Position numbers and translations under genes: made by a program | Notes under the pieces: generated by a model | The model's input: the letters and a program-made list of their open reading frames with translations, nothing else | What the model was told of the DNA's origin: nothing | Database searches by the model: none | Part shown: piece by piece, positions 54,691-63,817 of the stretch | Layout of the letters: the number at the start of each line of letters is the position of its first letter | How positions within the stretch are numbered: position 1 is the first letter of the stretch | From: Sulfurimonas sp. | Lineage (GTDB): Bacteria; Campylobacterota; Campylobacteria; Campylobacterales; Sulfurimonadaceae | NCBI RefSeq assembly: GCF_029027585.1 | Contig: NZ_CP093397.1 | Coordinates: 992,001-1,056,000 of the forward strand | Length of the DNA: 64,000 bases | Direction of reading: 5' to 3'

Positions 54691-56087
54691 TCATTCTCTA
54701 TTGAAAGTAAATATTTTTCTACAGCTTCTTGTTTAGAATAGTCACTTTTACCAACTCTTTTGAGTACTGTATCTTCGTAGCTATCAAAAAAATCATCATA
54801 GCTTTCATCCTCAAATGGTAAATCAAATCTCATTCTATTTACAACATCACTTAGTTTGTCTAATCTTTGTATGATGTTATTTTTATATTCTTGAATAAAC
54901 CCTTTTTCTTCCTCTTTTAAACTGTTGTCAATAAAACTAAAATCTAAATTTTTATATATTTTTCGAGCTAATTTTTTAAAGTCATTAAAGTATTGAATTT
55001 TTGATATTTTATTCAGTTGTAAAAATTCTAGCATATCAAATAGACCTATTTTTTCAAACTCAAACTCATCATCTATAGCCATTGCCATATCTTGGGCATA
55101 CTTACCTTTATACATGCTTACATTCACAATATCATAAAACGGAGCTATTTCTAAGCCATTTTTATCAACAAAAAAAGATATGTTTTTACCATGAGCATCA
55201 CTATTTCCTAAAATGAGATTAATCATATTCCAAGTCACTAACTCTTTTTTAAACAAAAGAGGGATTTTTGCTTCCTCTGCAAGATTAAATAGTTTTTCAA
55301 ACGAGACACCATCTCGTATATCTTTAGAGTTATATAATCGCTCATATTTATATGTTGATGGGTAACCTAATGCTTGAGTAGAGTCAATAATATGTAACCG
55401 TTCTATATGCTTATCATTGATGAGTTTTCTGTCAAACCTCTCTACAAACAGAACATTCTCGCTTCCTAACTTCTTATACTCAACTTGGGCAACATTTATT
55501 CCTACAGCTTTTGCGAGTTTAAGAGATAAGTACTCATTTAAAATTACATTCTCATTTTTCCGATTAAATTTAAGAATATGAGTAGAGCAAATATCTCCTT
55601 CTCCTAAACCGATAACACCATCAATAATCGCAACAGCTAATTTCTCTTGAACACCTGCAAGACTCAGTCTTAGTTCCTCATCCCAAAGTATAATAGATTG
55701 AACATTTTTTTGAGATACCCTCTCTTCAAGTTCATCTAGTGGTATCTCTCTAAAACTTGTTGGTATATCAAGCTCTCTGCTCTGTGTAAAAGTTAATGCC
55801 CCTGTTGTTTCAGCACCAATATGTTTAAGTATAGAAAACTTATCGGATTTAGAAATTTGATAATAAATACTCATTTCATCTAAACCCTCTCCCTCTGGTA
55901 AGAGATTTTCAACAAAAAGTTTAAAAGCATAATCCTCAAAACCGCTGAATTTTAAAGATGGACTTAACTCAAATCCCTCTTTAATCCAATTATCATCATA
56001 AACGAAGTTAAAGTTTTTTAATAAAGGTTCATATTGAAGTAATCCTACAAGAGTTTTTTTATAATAGACATATAGTTTTTGCATCAT
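54675..56087 (-). CDS. HipA-family kinase toxin, second copy
   Basis: 470 residues. The HipA features are FVENLLPEGEGLDEMSI, LSLAGVQEKLAV, HILKFNRKN, the catalytic LGNSDAHGKNISF and IAPFYDIVNVSM. It is longer than the other HipA and not closely related to it, so the two pairs arrived separately. Its ATG overlaps the hipB-like stop by one base. All kinase residues are present. Confidence 0.9.
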   Translation of the reverse strand: MMQKLYVYYKKTLVGLLQYEPLLKNFNFVYDDNWIKEGFELSPSLKFSGFEDYAFKLFVENLLPEGEGLDEMSIYYQISKSDKFSILKHIGAETTGALTFTQSRELDIPTSFREIPLDELEERVSQKNVQSIILWDEELRLSLAGVQEKLAVAIIDGVIGLGEGDICSTHILKFNRKNENVILNEYLSLKLAKAVGINVAQVEYKKLGSENVLFVERFDRKLINDKHIERLHIIDSTQALGYPSTYKYERLYNSKDIRDGVSFEKLFNLAEEAKIPLLFKKELVTWNMINLILGNSDAHGKNISFFVDKNGLEIAPFYDIVNVSMYKGKYAQDMAMAIDDEFEFEKIGLFDMLEFLQLNKISKIQYFNDFKKLARKIYKNLDFSFIDNSLKEEEKGFIQEYKNNIIQRLDKLSDVVNRMRFDLPFEDESYDDFFDSYEDTVLKRVGKSDYSKQEAVEKYLLSIENELIPS

Positions 56088-56338
56088 TAATCCTCAAACT
56101 TTATTTTTATACCTAGCATTTTTGCAACATGAAGTGCTGTAGAGAGTCGAACACCTTTAAAACCTTTTTCTAGTTTCTGAAGAGTGACATTAGTAATTTG
56201 ACAAAACGAGGAAGTTTCCATGATAGTAAGACCTAGCTCTGTTCTTTTTGCTTTAATCACTTTTGCAAAATCTTCTTCATTTTTTATATGCGTAAATGTA
56301 ACTTTTGGGGTCGCTACAACTTTTTTACCTTTTGCCAT
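56087..56338 (-). CDS. HipB-like antitoxin, second copy
   Basis: 83 residues from the ATG with AAAGG upstream; a longer frame runs back through the operator and is not used. The HTH is FAKVIKAKRTELGLTIMETS then CQITNVTLQKLEKGFKG. It should bind the three palindromes in front of the gene and neutralise the coupled HipA. Confidence 0.8.
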   Translation of the reverse strand: MAKGKKVVATPKVTFTHIKNEEDFAKVIKAKRTELGLTIMETSSFCQITNVTLQKLEKGFKGVRLSTALHVAKMLGIKIKFED

Positions 56339-56353
56339 CAAATAGCCTTTTAT

Positions 56354-56469
56354 TAATACTTTAGTATTATTATAGCTAAGAAGTAGGGGAAAAGTCAATT
56401 ATCATATACTAAAGTATTAATATAATAAATTAACTACTAATATTTATATATATTAATACTTTAATATTA
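56354..56469. promoter_or_regulatory. three HipB-type operators spaced exactly 50 bp
   Basis: TAATACTTTAGTATTA (56354-56369), the reverse-type ATACTAAAGTAT (56406-56417) and TAATACTTTAATATTA (56454-56469) are centred at 56361.5, 56411.5 and 56461.5. The equal 50-base spacing, close to five helix turns, suggests cooperative binding by the HipB-like protein. Confidence 0.65.
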
Positions 56470-56804
56470 TTTAATAATCTATTGTTCCCTTAGTTCAAAG
56501 ATAGTCTACTAGAAAATTGATATATGAGATACTTACAACTAATACATTCATCTATAAATAGGGCATGTTCAATTCCCTGAGGGTCCGCCAATTCAAATAG
56601 TAAGCGCAACACCTAGTTAAACTGCTACCTAATATACTTCTTTGCTTCAGAACTAATATTTCTTAATTCATTACTGCAAAAAGCTAGAAGATGTCTAATC
56701 TATAGGGGACATTCCATTTTTCTTTTTACACTAATTTCATATCCCTAGTTTTTTTATTTGTTATTTTAGGAATAAGAAAACTGATTTTATTACCTTCATT
56801 TAGA
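56399..56804. other. intergenic stretch with an att copy and an IS3-end remnant
   Basis: Apart from the operators it contains the third att-like sequence (56566-56590). Near 56766, AATAAGAAAAC and ATTTTA match the right inner end of the IS3 element, perhaps a relic of an older insertion. No convincing gene is seen. Confidence 0.4.
56566..56590 (+). repeat. third att-like copy
   Basis: GTTCAATTCCCTGAGGGTCC is identical to 49320-49339, and homology extends about 15 bases further left (TCTATA-AATAGG). The acceptor end reads GCCA instead of ACCA. It marks the boundary of another island segment. Confidence 0.65.
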
Positions 56805-58691
56805 CTAAATCGTAGGAAACAATAATCGCATTTTCGCTTTCATCTTTGTATTTAACTGTTTTAAAAGTTCGGCATTATATGAACCAATATTTGAATCTAT
56901 TGTTTTAATAGTAGGATCTGCAACACCGGGATACCTAGGATCTGCTCCTATTAAATTTGGATTAAGCACTGTTTTTACTATCTGCTGTGTGGCAACTGCA
57001 TATTTTCGTGCTGTCCAAGCTGGAGTTCCCTCTTTAACAGCTGAATCGACATTAGTTACAGATATTGAAATTGTGTAGTCACTATTAAGGCTAATATCAA
57101 ATAAACGCATCTGCTGAGGGAAGTTAAATAAAGATGATGTTTCAACCTGCCAAAAACCTTGCTCTGCATTATCATGAACAAATGCTTTAACAGTATTTAC
57201 ATGTCTATGACCTGCTGTCCACATCAAAAGATTTGGATGACTATGCAGCTCAGTTATTAAATCTGTTAGCGTTACGGCATTTTCTATTTTTGCTGATGGA
57301 GTACGACTATTCTCATACCAGTCCATAAAAGTATCACCTGAGCCATCTTCATTTGCATAGGGACTTACAGCTATTGGAACATGACAAGCAATAATCATTA
57401 GTTGTCCAGCACTACTGCCAGATGCAAGTTCTTCCTTTAACCAAGTCCATCTATCCTCATCAAGAAAACCACGCCCATGAATACTATGATCACCATCGTC
57501 TTCTCTTTGAGTATCATCAAGAACAATAACCTTTATTGGAAGTTCTGATTTAGGTATAAAACTATAACAAGCAAAGTCAGGTTGTTTCCCAGATGGAACT
57601 AAGTTAAAACCATGACCAACTGGACTACTTGTTGTGTTGAAAAATTCCTGAGCCCATTGTGCTTTTGTCAATGAGCGACGATTAACATCAGGAACTACAG
57701 TAGGTGCTGAGACAAAATCTGTAACTGGACCAGCTTTTATCATATCACCCCTAGGAGTTGAGCCATCTAAAACACCCATATAGTAAAGAGGTGGATTCAT
57801 GTTGTATATCTTACCAGCATTAGCAAGAGAGTTTGACATTGCAATAATTTCATCGCTAACATAACTTTCTCTTAAATTTCCTTCATCTGGAGGAATTGAA
57901 CCCATCCAAAAATGGTCATGATTACCAATTGCTTGATACCATGGAATCTCAGGATCAAGTCCAGCTGCTTTATAAGGCTTCTGATAGTCGATAGTCTTCT
58001 CGCCAACATGAACTCCAGAACTTGGAGTAATAACCTTGCCATCTAGTACATCTATATACCATCTAGTTTCATTATACTGAGTGCTATTACATGTGTCTCC
58101 AAGTGAAATTCCAAAATCAATTGAATCTTGTTTATGTAGAGCATTTACCGTCTGAATTACAGCATCAAGCACATGAGTTGTATAGAGCATTGATGGTGAA
58201 TAGACTGAAGTAATTTTATCCTCAAAATCTACGCCAAATTTATCTCCAACAACATTTGCGGGTTGTAAATACATCAACTGAGAAGGAGATTCTTTATCAA
58301 TAAGATGTATATCAGTAATAGCGAAGAACTTTAATAATCTAACAGATTCATTAGCTACTGGCTTTGTGTAAGAGGTAGGCATAATATCTAAACGAACTGG
58401 AGCACTAAGCACATTTTCATCATATGACCAAACCCCATATCCTTTTGAATCATATTCTGAAATATTTTGAAGATTTTTTGGAACAATAATTGAGGAAAAA
58501 GTTTGACTTAATTTAACTCTTCTTTGTAGTGTCGTTAAAACAGTAGAATCAATTGGATATCCAGATGGCTCTACAGAAGGTTCTGACGAATCTAAACTAC
58601 TACATCCTCCTAAATATATAAGAGAAAGCGCACCAGATGAATATTTTAAAAAATCTCGTCGTGCTAGAGTATCAATATTTTTACTTGACAT
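56805..58691 (-). CDS. Tat-exported metallophosphoesterase (TIGR03768-like)
   Basis: 628 residues. A twin-arginine signal (ARRDFLKYSSG) leads to a lipobox-like LGGC, so it is probably an exported lipoprotein. Phosphoesterase motifs are FFAITDIHLID, GISLGDTCNST, YQAIGNHDHFW, ACHVP and TAGHRHVNT. The length and order match the TIGR03768 family of metallophosphoesterases. The physiological substrate is unknown. Confidence 0.85.
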   Translation of the reverse strand: MSSKNIDTLARRDFLKYSSGALSLIYLGGCSSLDSSEPSVEPSGYPIDSTVLTTLQRRVKLSQTFSSIIVPKNLQNISEYDSKGYGVWSYDENVLSAPVRLDIMPTSYTKPVANESVRLLKFFAITDIHLIDKESPSQLMYLQPANVVGDKFGVDFEDKITSVYSPSMLYTTHVLDAVIQTVNALHKQDSIDFGISLGDTCNSTQYNETRWYIDVLDGKVITPSSGVHVGEKTIDYQKPYKAAGLDPEIPWYQAIGNHDHFWMGSIPPDEGNLRESYVSDEIIAMSNSLANAGKIYNMNPPLYYMGVLDGSTPRGDMIKAGPVTDFVSAPTVVPDVNRRSLTKAQWAQEFFNTTSSPVGHGFNLVPSGKQPDFACYSFIPKSELPIKVIVLDDTQREDDGDHSIHGRGFLDEDRWTWLKEELASGSSAGQLMIIACHVPIAVSPYANEDGSGDTFMDWYENSRTPSAKIENAVTLTDLITELHSHPNLLMWTAGHRHVNTVKAFVHDNAEQGFWQVETSSLFNFPQQMRLFDISLNSDYTISISVTNVDSAVKEGTPAWTARKYAVATQQIVKTVLNPNLIGADPRYPGVADPTIKTIDSNIGSYNAELLKQLNTKMKAKMRLLFPTI

Positions 58692-58894
58692 TTAAGTATC
58701 CTATTTTAAATTATATATAGATTCGAAATCCGCAAATTATAGCAACTATTCTATAAAGATTATATTAACAACAAATGCTCAAGTTTTTAAATTTTAAGTG
58801 CAATTTTTGGAAATATGCTACAATTATCCTAATGAAAATATAATAATTAATATAAGACTTCAACATATAACAAAGTCATTTTAGGAGCATTATC

Positions 58895-60322
58895 ATAGAT
58901 ATAATTTACGACCAAAAAAAGATATTACAAGCCGCAACATACGCAAAGCCAAAGTTTCCAGATGACTTTTGTTGGGGTGTCGCATCAGCTGCTTATCAGA
59001 TTGAGGGCTCACCAGATGCAGATGGCAAAGGCAAATCAATTTGGGATACTTACTCACACATACCTGGTAAGATGAAAAATAATGATACTGGAGATATTGC
59101 CATTGATCACTACCGTCGGTACAAAGAAGATATACGGTTAATGAAAGAAATGGGAGTAGATGCTTACAGATTTTCCATATCTTGGCCTCGCATATTTCCA
59201 AATGGCGATGGGATGCCAAATCCAAAAGGGCTTGATTTTTATAGTAAACTTGTTGACGAATTGCTCAAGGCTGGCATTAAGCCATTTGCTACGCTATATC
59301 ACTGGGATTTGCCACAAGCACTTCAAGATAAAGGAGGATGGCAATCTCGTGATACTGCTTACGCATTTGGAGAGTATGCTGGTTATATTGCTGAAAATCT
59401 AAGTGATAGAGTAAATAACTTCTTCACAATCAATGAGTTTCAAAATCTTGTCGACATGGGACACCGTGGTATAGATATGGTAGTTCAAGGCAAACCTGTT
59501 AAAATTGAGCTCGCACCAGGCTTAAAGCTCAATCAAAAATCGCTGAATCAAGTTGCTCACAATGCCGTACTTGCTCATGGTATGGCAGTCCAAGCAATAC
59601 GTGCATCAGGAAAACCTGGCACTAAAGTTGGACCAGCAGAAGTGATGTTCTGTGGTGTGCCAATAATTGATACACCTGAAAATGTTAAAGCAGCCGAGAA
59701 AGTGACGCGACACCTAAACGCACGATTTTTAGATGTTATGCAAACTGGTAAATATTGCAAATCGTACCTCGAAGAAGCTGGCAAAGATGCACCAGAATTC
59801 ACAGATGAAGACTTAAAAATAATCTCTTCTCCAGTAGATTTCATAGGTATTAATGTATATATACCAAAAATGTATGTTATGGCATCTGATAATAAAGCAG
59901 GTTATGAAGAAATACCCATGAATGTATCTCATCCTAAGATGTCATCACCTTGGCATACATTTTCACCAGAAGTACTTTACTGGGCAGCTCGCCTAACAGA
60001 CTCAATATGGAATCCAAAGGAAATTTATATTACCGAAAATGGTTGTGCTACAAGTGATGTGGTAGATGCTAATGGCAAAGTTTTCGATGAAGATCGTGTT
60101 ATGTACTTGCGTAATGCAATGGGGCAATTGCAAAGAGCAACTTCAGAGGGCATACCAGTAAAAGGTAACTTTGTATGGAGTGCATTCGATAATTTGGAGT
60201 GGACAGGTGGCTATGGTACACGTTTTGGCTTAATACATGTAGACTATGAAACGCAAAAACGTACTCCAAAATTGAGTGCAGCTTGGTTCAAAGAAGCTGC
60301 AAGATGCAATGCGGTAGTATAA
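58895..60322 (+). CDS. GH1 beta-glucosidase-like protein with non-canonical start
   Basis: About 475 residues in frame. The family opening FPDDFCWGVASAAYQIEGS lies well before the first ATG (59072), which would remove the essential N-terminal strand. AGGAG at 58883 is followed seven bases later by ATA, with no ATG, GTG or TTG between the upstream stop and the homologous region. The acid/base Glu is in FTINEFQNL (Pro after Glu is replaced by Phe) and the nucleophile in YITENGCAT. Its codons are richer in G+C than the neighbours, suggesting transfer. It may be inactive or start at AUA. Confidence 0.7.
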   Translation: MDIIYDQKKILQAATYAKPKFPDDFCWGVASAAYQIEGSPDADGKGKSIWDTYSHIPGKMKNNDTGDIAIDHYRRYKEDIRLMKEMGVDAYRFSISWPRIFPNGDGMPNPKGLDFYSKLVDELLKAGIKPFATLYHWDLPQALQDKGGWQSRDTAYAFGEYAGYIAENLSDRVNNFFTINEFQNLVDMGHRGIDMVVQGKPVKIELAPGLKLNQKSLNQVAHNAVLAHGMAVQAIRASGKPGTKVGPAEVMFCGVPIIDTPENVKAAEKVTRHLNARFLDVMQTGKYCKSYLEEAGKDAPEFTDEDLKIISSPVDFIGINVYIPKMYVMASDNKAGYEEIPMNVSHPKMSSPWHTFSPEVLYWAARLTDSIWNPKEIYITENGCATSDVVDANGKVFDEDRVMYLRNAMGQLQRATSEGIPVKGNFVWSAFDNLEWTGGYGTRFGLIHVDYETQKRTPKLSAAWFKEAARCNAVV

Positions 60323-60558
60323 ATAAATAACAAACACTCTGGATAGTAGAACATTTTCGCTACTAAAAATAATTATTTAGCCTGAAATATTTTACTTTAA
60401 ATCTACTTTTCAGACTCTCGTATTTTTCATTAAGCCTAAAATAACAATAATGGACAATTTATTCTATTTTAATGAATAAATAAATTGACAAAAAAAAAGA
60501 AGATTTTTTAGTATTCTATCTATTATAATAGCGTTTAAATTTAATATGAGGACTTGTT

Positions 60559-62028
60559 ATGAAAAGAATTTCTAAAGTGTTAGTAGCCAATAGAGGAGAA
60601 ATAGCTCTGAGAATTATAAGAGCATGTAAAGAACTTGAAATAAAATCGGTAGTTATCTTTTCCGAAGATGATGTAAATGGAATATGGGTGCCACGAGCTG
60701 ATGAGTGTTATCCTATACTTGGTAATCCTGTAGATGCATATCTGAAGTATGATAGAATAATTGATCTAGCAAAAAAATCAAACTGTGATGCTATCCATCC
60801 AGGTTACGGTTTCTTGTCAGAGAGTGCTGAATTTGCACAAGCGTGTATAGATAATGATTTGATTTTTATAGGACCAAAACCAAAACACATAGAACTATTT
60901 GGAGATAAAATGGCTTCAAAAGTTGCTATGAAAAAGATAAATGTTCCTGTATTAGAAGGGACAAACAGCCCTATTATTGATATAAAAGAAGGTAAGAGAA
61001 TTGCTTTAGAAATAGGTTATCCCATTATAATTAAAGCAGCATTTGGTGGTGGTGGAAGGGGTATGAGAATTGTTCATTTTGCTAATGATTTTTCTAAAAT
61101 GTTTGAATCTGCTACTAATGAGTCTATAAAATATTTTGGTAAAGGGGATGTTTTTATAGAAAAATATGTTCAAAACCCTAGACATATAGAGATACAAGTT
61201 ATTGCCGATCAATATGGAAATGTAGTTCATTTAGGTGAAAGAGACTGCTCTATTCAACGACGACATCAAAAAGTAATAGAGATAACACCTTCCCCGCTAT
61301 TAAATGATAAAGTTAGACAAAGTCTTTGTGATATTTCTGTTAATGCTATGAAAGAACTTGGGTATGAGAGTGTAGGAACTGTTGAATTTTTAGTTGATGA
61401 AAAAGATAATGCATACTTTATAGAGATGAATACGAGAGTGCAAGTTGAACATCCCGTGACAGAGATAGTGACTGGTGTTGATATTATCCAAAGAATGATA
61501 GAGATAGCTTCTGGGGATAAATTAAAATATAAACAAAGCGAAATACAATTTAGAGGGTACGCTATAGAATTTAGAATCAATTCTGAAGATCCTCAAAATA
61601 ATTTTATGCCTACATCTGGAGTGGTAAAAAAATATTTAACACCGGGTGGTCCTGGAGTAAGGCTTGATACTAGTTTGTATTCAGGATATGAATTACCGAC
61701 ATGCTATGATTCAATGCTTGGAAAGTTGATTGTTTGGGCGCTTGACTGGAAAGGTGCAGTTCAAAAAGCTAGACGAGCATTGGATGAGTTCCACATAGAA
61801 GGGTTCAAAACAAATATACAACTCCATAGAGAGATTGCGAAAGATGAAAGTTTTAAAAATGGAAAATTCGATACGGGATATTTAGACATGAATATGAATA
61901 AGTTTGATTTAGGGGCAAAAAGCTCTATCGCAAATGAAGAGGAGAAATCTCTTGAATTAAAAAATTTAATTAAGAAAATAAAAGAAAATAATTTAGTATC
62001 ACTTAAAAATAAATTTATTCTTTATTAA
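60559..62028 (+). CDS. biotin carboxylase subunit (AccC/PycA type), orphan
   Basis: 489 residues. It opens KRISKVLVANRGEIALRIIR, has the ATP-grasp loop AAFGGGGRGMRIV, the catalytic ERDCSIQRRHQKVIE and EMNTRVQVEHPVTE. It carboxylates biotin on a carrier protein with ATP and bicarbonate. No biotin carrier or carboxyltransferase gene is near, so it is either an extra subunit for a complex encoded elsewhere or an orphan. Its C-terminus ends with about 40 unusual charged residues. Confidence 0.85.
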   Translation: MKRISKVLVANRGEIALRIIRACKELEIKSVVIFSEDDVNGIWVPRADECYPILGNPVDAYLKYDRIIDLAKKSNCDAIHPGYGFLSESAEFAQACIDNDLIFIGPKPKHIELFGDKMASKVAMKKINVPVLEGTNSPIIDIKEGKRIALEIGYPIIIKAAFGGGGRGMRIVHFANDFSKMFESATNESIKYFGKGDVFIEKYVQNPRHIEIQVIADQYGNVVHLGERDCSIQRRHQKVIEITPSPLLNDKVRQSLCDISVNAMKELGYESVGTVEFLVDEKDNAYFIEMNTRVQVEHPVTEIVTGVDIIQRMIEIASGDKLKYKQSEIQFRGYAIEFRINSEDPQNNFMPTSGVVKKYLTPGGPGVRLDTSLYSGYELPTCYDSMLGKLIVWALDWKGAVQKARRALDEFHIEGFKTNIQLHREIAKDESFKNGKFDTGYLDMNMNKFDLGAKSSIANEEEKSLELKNLIKKIKENNLVSLKNKFILY

Positions 62029-62185
62029 GTTATCTTTTTTAAGCATCTATCTCCTTTCAATAACTTGAAAAAAGACTTTTTAGGCAGCTTTCATACTGCC
62101 TATTTTAACTCCGCTCATGACACTACAAATGCTATAGACTAATACAACTAATACAGTTAATTACTTATTTTTGCTATAATTTTTT

Positions 62186-63061
62186 ATGCATAAAAATACA
62201 CTGCAAAAAAACACTAAAATTGCTAATAGTATAATGTACTATATTTACACTCATATAGATGTAGATATTGATATAAATGAGTTAAGTAAAAATCTTAATA
62301 TTAGTAAATTTCATATGCATAAAGTTTTTAAAAATATATTTGGAAAAAATATTTATGAGAGTATAAAATCTATAAGACTTCAAAAAGCAGCTAGTTTGCT
62401 TTTAACGAATAAATATTCAACTATTTCGGAAGTGGCAAACTTATGCGGATATAGTTCCCATTCTTCATTTATAAAAGCTTTTAGAAACAAGTTTGAATCT
62501 TCTCCAAAAGAGTGGAGAAATGGAGCATATAAAAAATACTCGAATTCAATCTTACAAGATTCTAATATATCTACAGAAACTAGTATTGATTTTTCAAATA
62601 TTATAGCTACTATTGTTGATATGCCAGAAATGAAAAGTTATTATATACGAAATAATAGCTATATAAATAATGTTAAAGAGACTTGGCAGAAACTATATAC
62701 GCTGATTTTAAACAATAAAGTAAAAAAGTATCAAATGATAGCTTTATTGCATGAAAATCCGACTATAACTGATTTAAATAACTATCAATATATAGCTTGT
62801 ATCAAAACAGACGAAAAAGAAGATATATTAACACAACGATTACCCAAATTCAAAATATCAAATGGTGTATACGCAAAATTTGATTTACAAGGTAAGGGTG
62901 AAGATATACTAAGATTTATACAATGGGTATATCACGATTGGCTAGTTAATAGTGAGTATGAGACAACAACAAAGCCTTCATATATTATTTATCACAAGAA
63001 TAATTATCTAAATAATGAAAATTTATTTGATATTAGTTATTATATATCAATTAAATTTTAA
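62186..63061 (+). CDS. AraC-family regulator with GyrI-like effector domain
   Basis: 291 residues. The N-terminal AraC domain has two HTH units: NELSKNLNISKFHMHKVFKN and ISEVANLCGYSSHSSFIKAF, then KFESSPKEWR. The C-terminal half (MPEMKSYYIRNN ... WVYHDWLVNS) is GyrI/SOUL-like and probably binds small organic ligands. It may control the upstream carboxylase gene. The HTH-first layout is that of the Rob/SoxS-type GyrI fusions. Confidence 0.85.
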   Translation: MHKNTLQKNTKIANSIMYYIYTHIDVDIDINELSKNLNISKFHMHKVFKNIFGKNIYESIKSIRLQKAASLLLTNKYSTISEVANLCGYSSHSSFIKAFRNKFESSPKEWRNGAYKKYSNSILQDSNISTETSIDFSNIIATIVDMPEMKSYYIRNNSYINNVKETWQKLYTLILNNKVKKYQMIALLHENPTITDLNNYQYIACIKTDEKEDILTQRLPKFKISNGVYAKFDLQGKGEDILRFIQWVYHDWLVNSEYETTTKPSYIIYHKNNYLNNENLFDISYYISIKF

Positions 63062-63129
63062 TAAATCTTTATTCTTTGTGATAAAGGATTTAAAGTACAT
63101 AAAACTACGATATATTGGTAGCTAAAAAG

Positions 63130-63354
63130 AATGGCAAAAAGTTAGGAATTCAGAGATATAAATCCAAACAATACTACAAGTCTGAGTTAAAAAATAAATT
63201 TGCGACATATTATCATTGGGATGATGAGTAATGTCTTCAACAAGCTATTTGGGTTGCCAAGAAGAATGAATTTGACTTGAAATCAGTTCAAGGGTGGTCA
63301 GAGAAAGAAAAATATTTAGAAAAGTTTAAAATATTTAAAAATGCTCTGTTATAA
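63130..63354 (+). pseudogene. remnant of a winged-helix/nucleotidyltransferase-type pair
   Basis: CAAACAATACTACAAG and GAGTTAAAAAATAAATTTG repeat the 3' end of the winged-helix gene at 47253, with an internal deletion at AAATCCA. The frame runs into a partner-gene tail YYHWDDE-stop-CLQQAIWVAK then SVQGWSEKEKYLEKFKIF and TAA. One internal stop and the missing bodies of both genes show it is dead. Confidence 0.65.
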
Positions 63355-63367
63355 AACAAGTAACTTT

Positions 63368-63470
63368 AATTTTTAGGGGCTAAAAAATAAATATTATCTC
63401 ATTAGTTCCTTAAATAAGATACCTTCAATTCCATGATAGTCCACTATTTTTTTTATATAATCCCCTTATA
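63368..63470 (+). repeat. fourth att-like copy with AGGGGCT unit
   Basis: TTTTTAGGGGCTA is followed, 40 bases on, by TTCAATTCC and GTCCAC (18 of 21 positions as in attR) and then AATCCCCTTATA with the same spacing as at 49355. It is a degenerate junction between two islands. Confidence 0.55.
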
Positions 63471-63817
63471 GGCGATATTTACAAAGATTTTTCATAATAA
63501 ATTCTTATAGGAGCATTTACAATTTTATTGAAAAATTGGTCGCAAATTTGTCACACTGTAATACAAAATAAATTACTTAAATTTCATCTTTTGACTCACT
63601 ATATCTAAGTAAAAATCTAAATAAACTAACTTACCCATATATTTAATATTTTATTTAGCTATACTGTCATCAATAAAAGATGATTTAAGTTACATATTTA
63701 GTCTGCTTTGCATTGATGACTCCAAGTTATACAGTATGATTCACCTAACAGAAAAGCTTCATATTAGATTTTAAACTACCTCAGAAATGTGGTATATTCA
63801 AACACAAAGGAATTACA

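Larger units (their letters stand above)
63062..63817. other. gene-poor stretch: toxin-pair remnant, att copy and promoter of the cold-shock gene
   Basis: It holds the broken winged-helix/nucleotidyltransferase-type pair, an AGGGGCT repeat unit, the fourth att-like copy and a GGTCGCAAA motif (63538) shared with 49469. Behind 63560 nothing but A+T-rich leader of the cold-shock gene is seen. Confidence 0.5.

Noticed and set aside
56766..56795. Second IS3 element
   Set aside because: Only about 20 bases resemble the IS inner end and no transposase or opposite end is present, so it is noted as a possible relic only.
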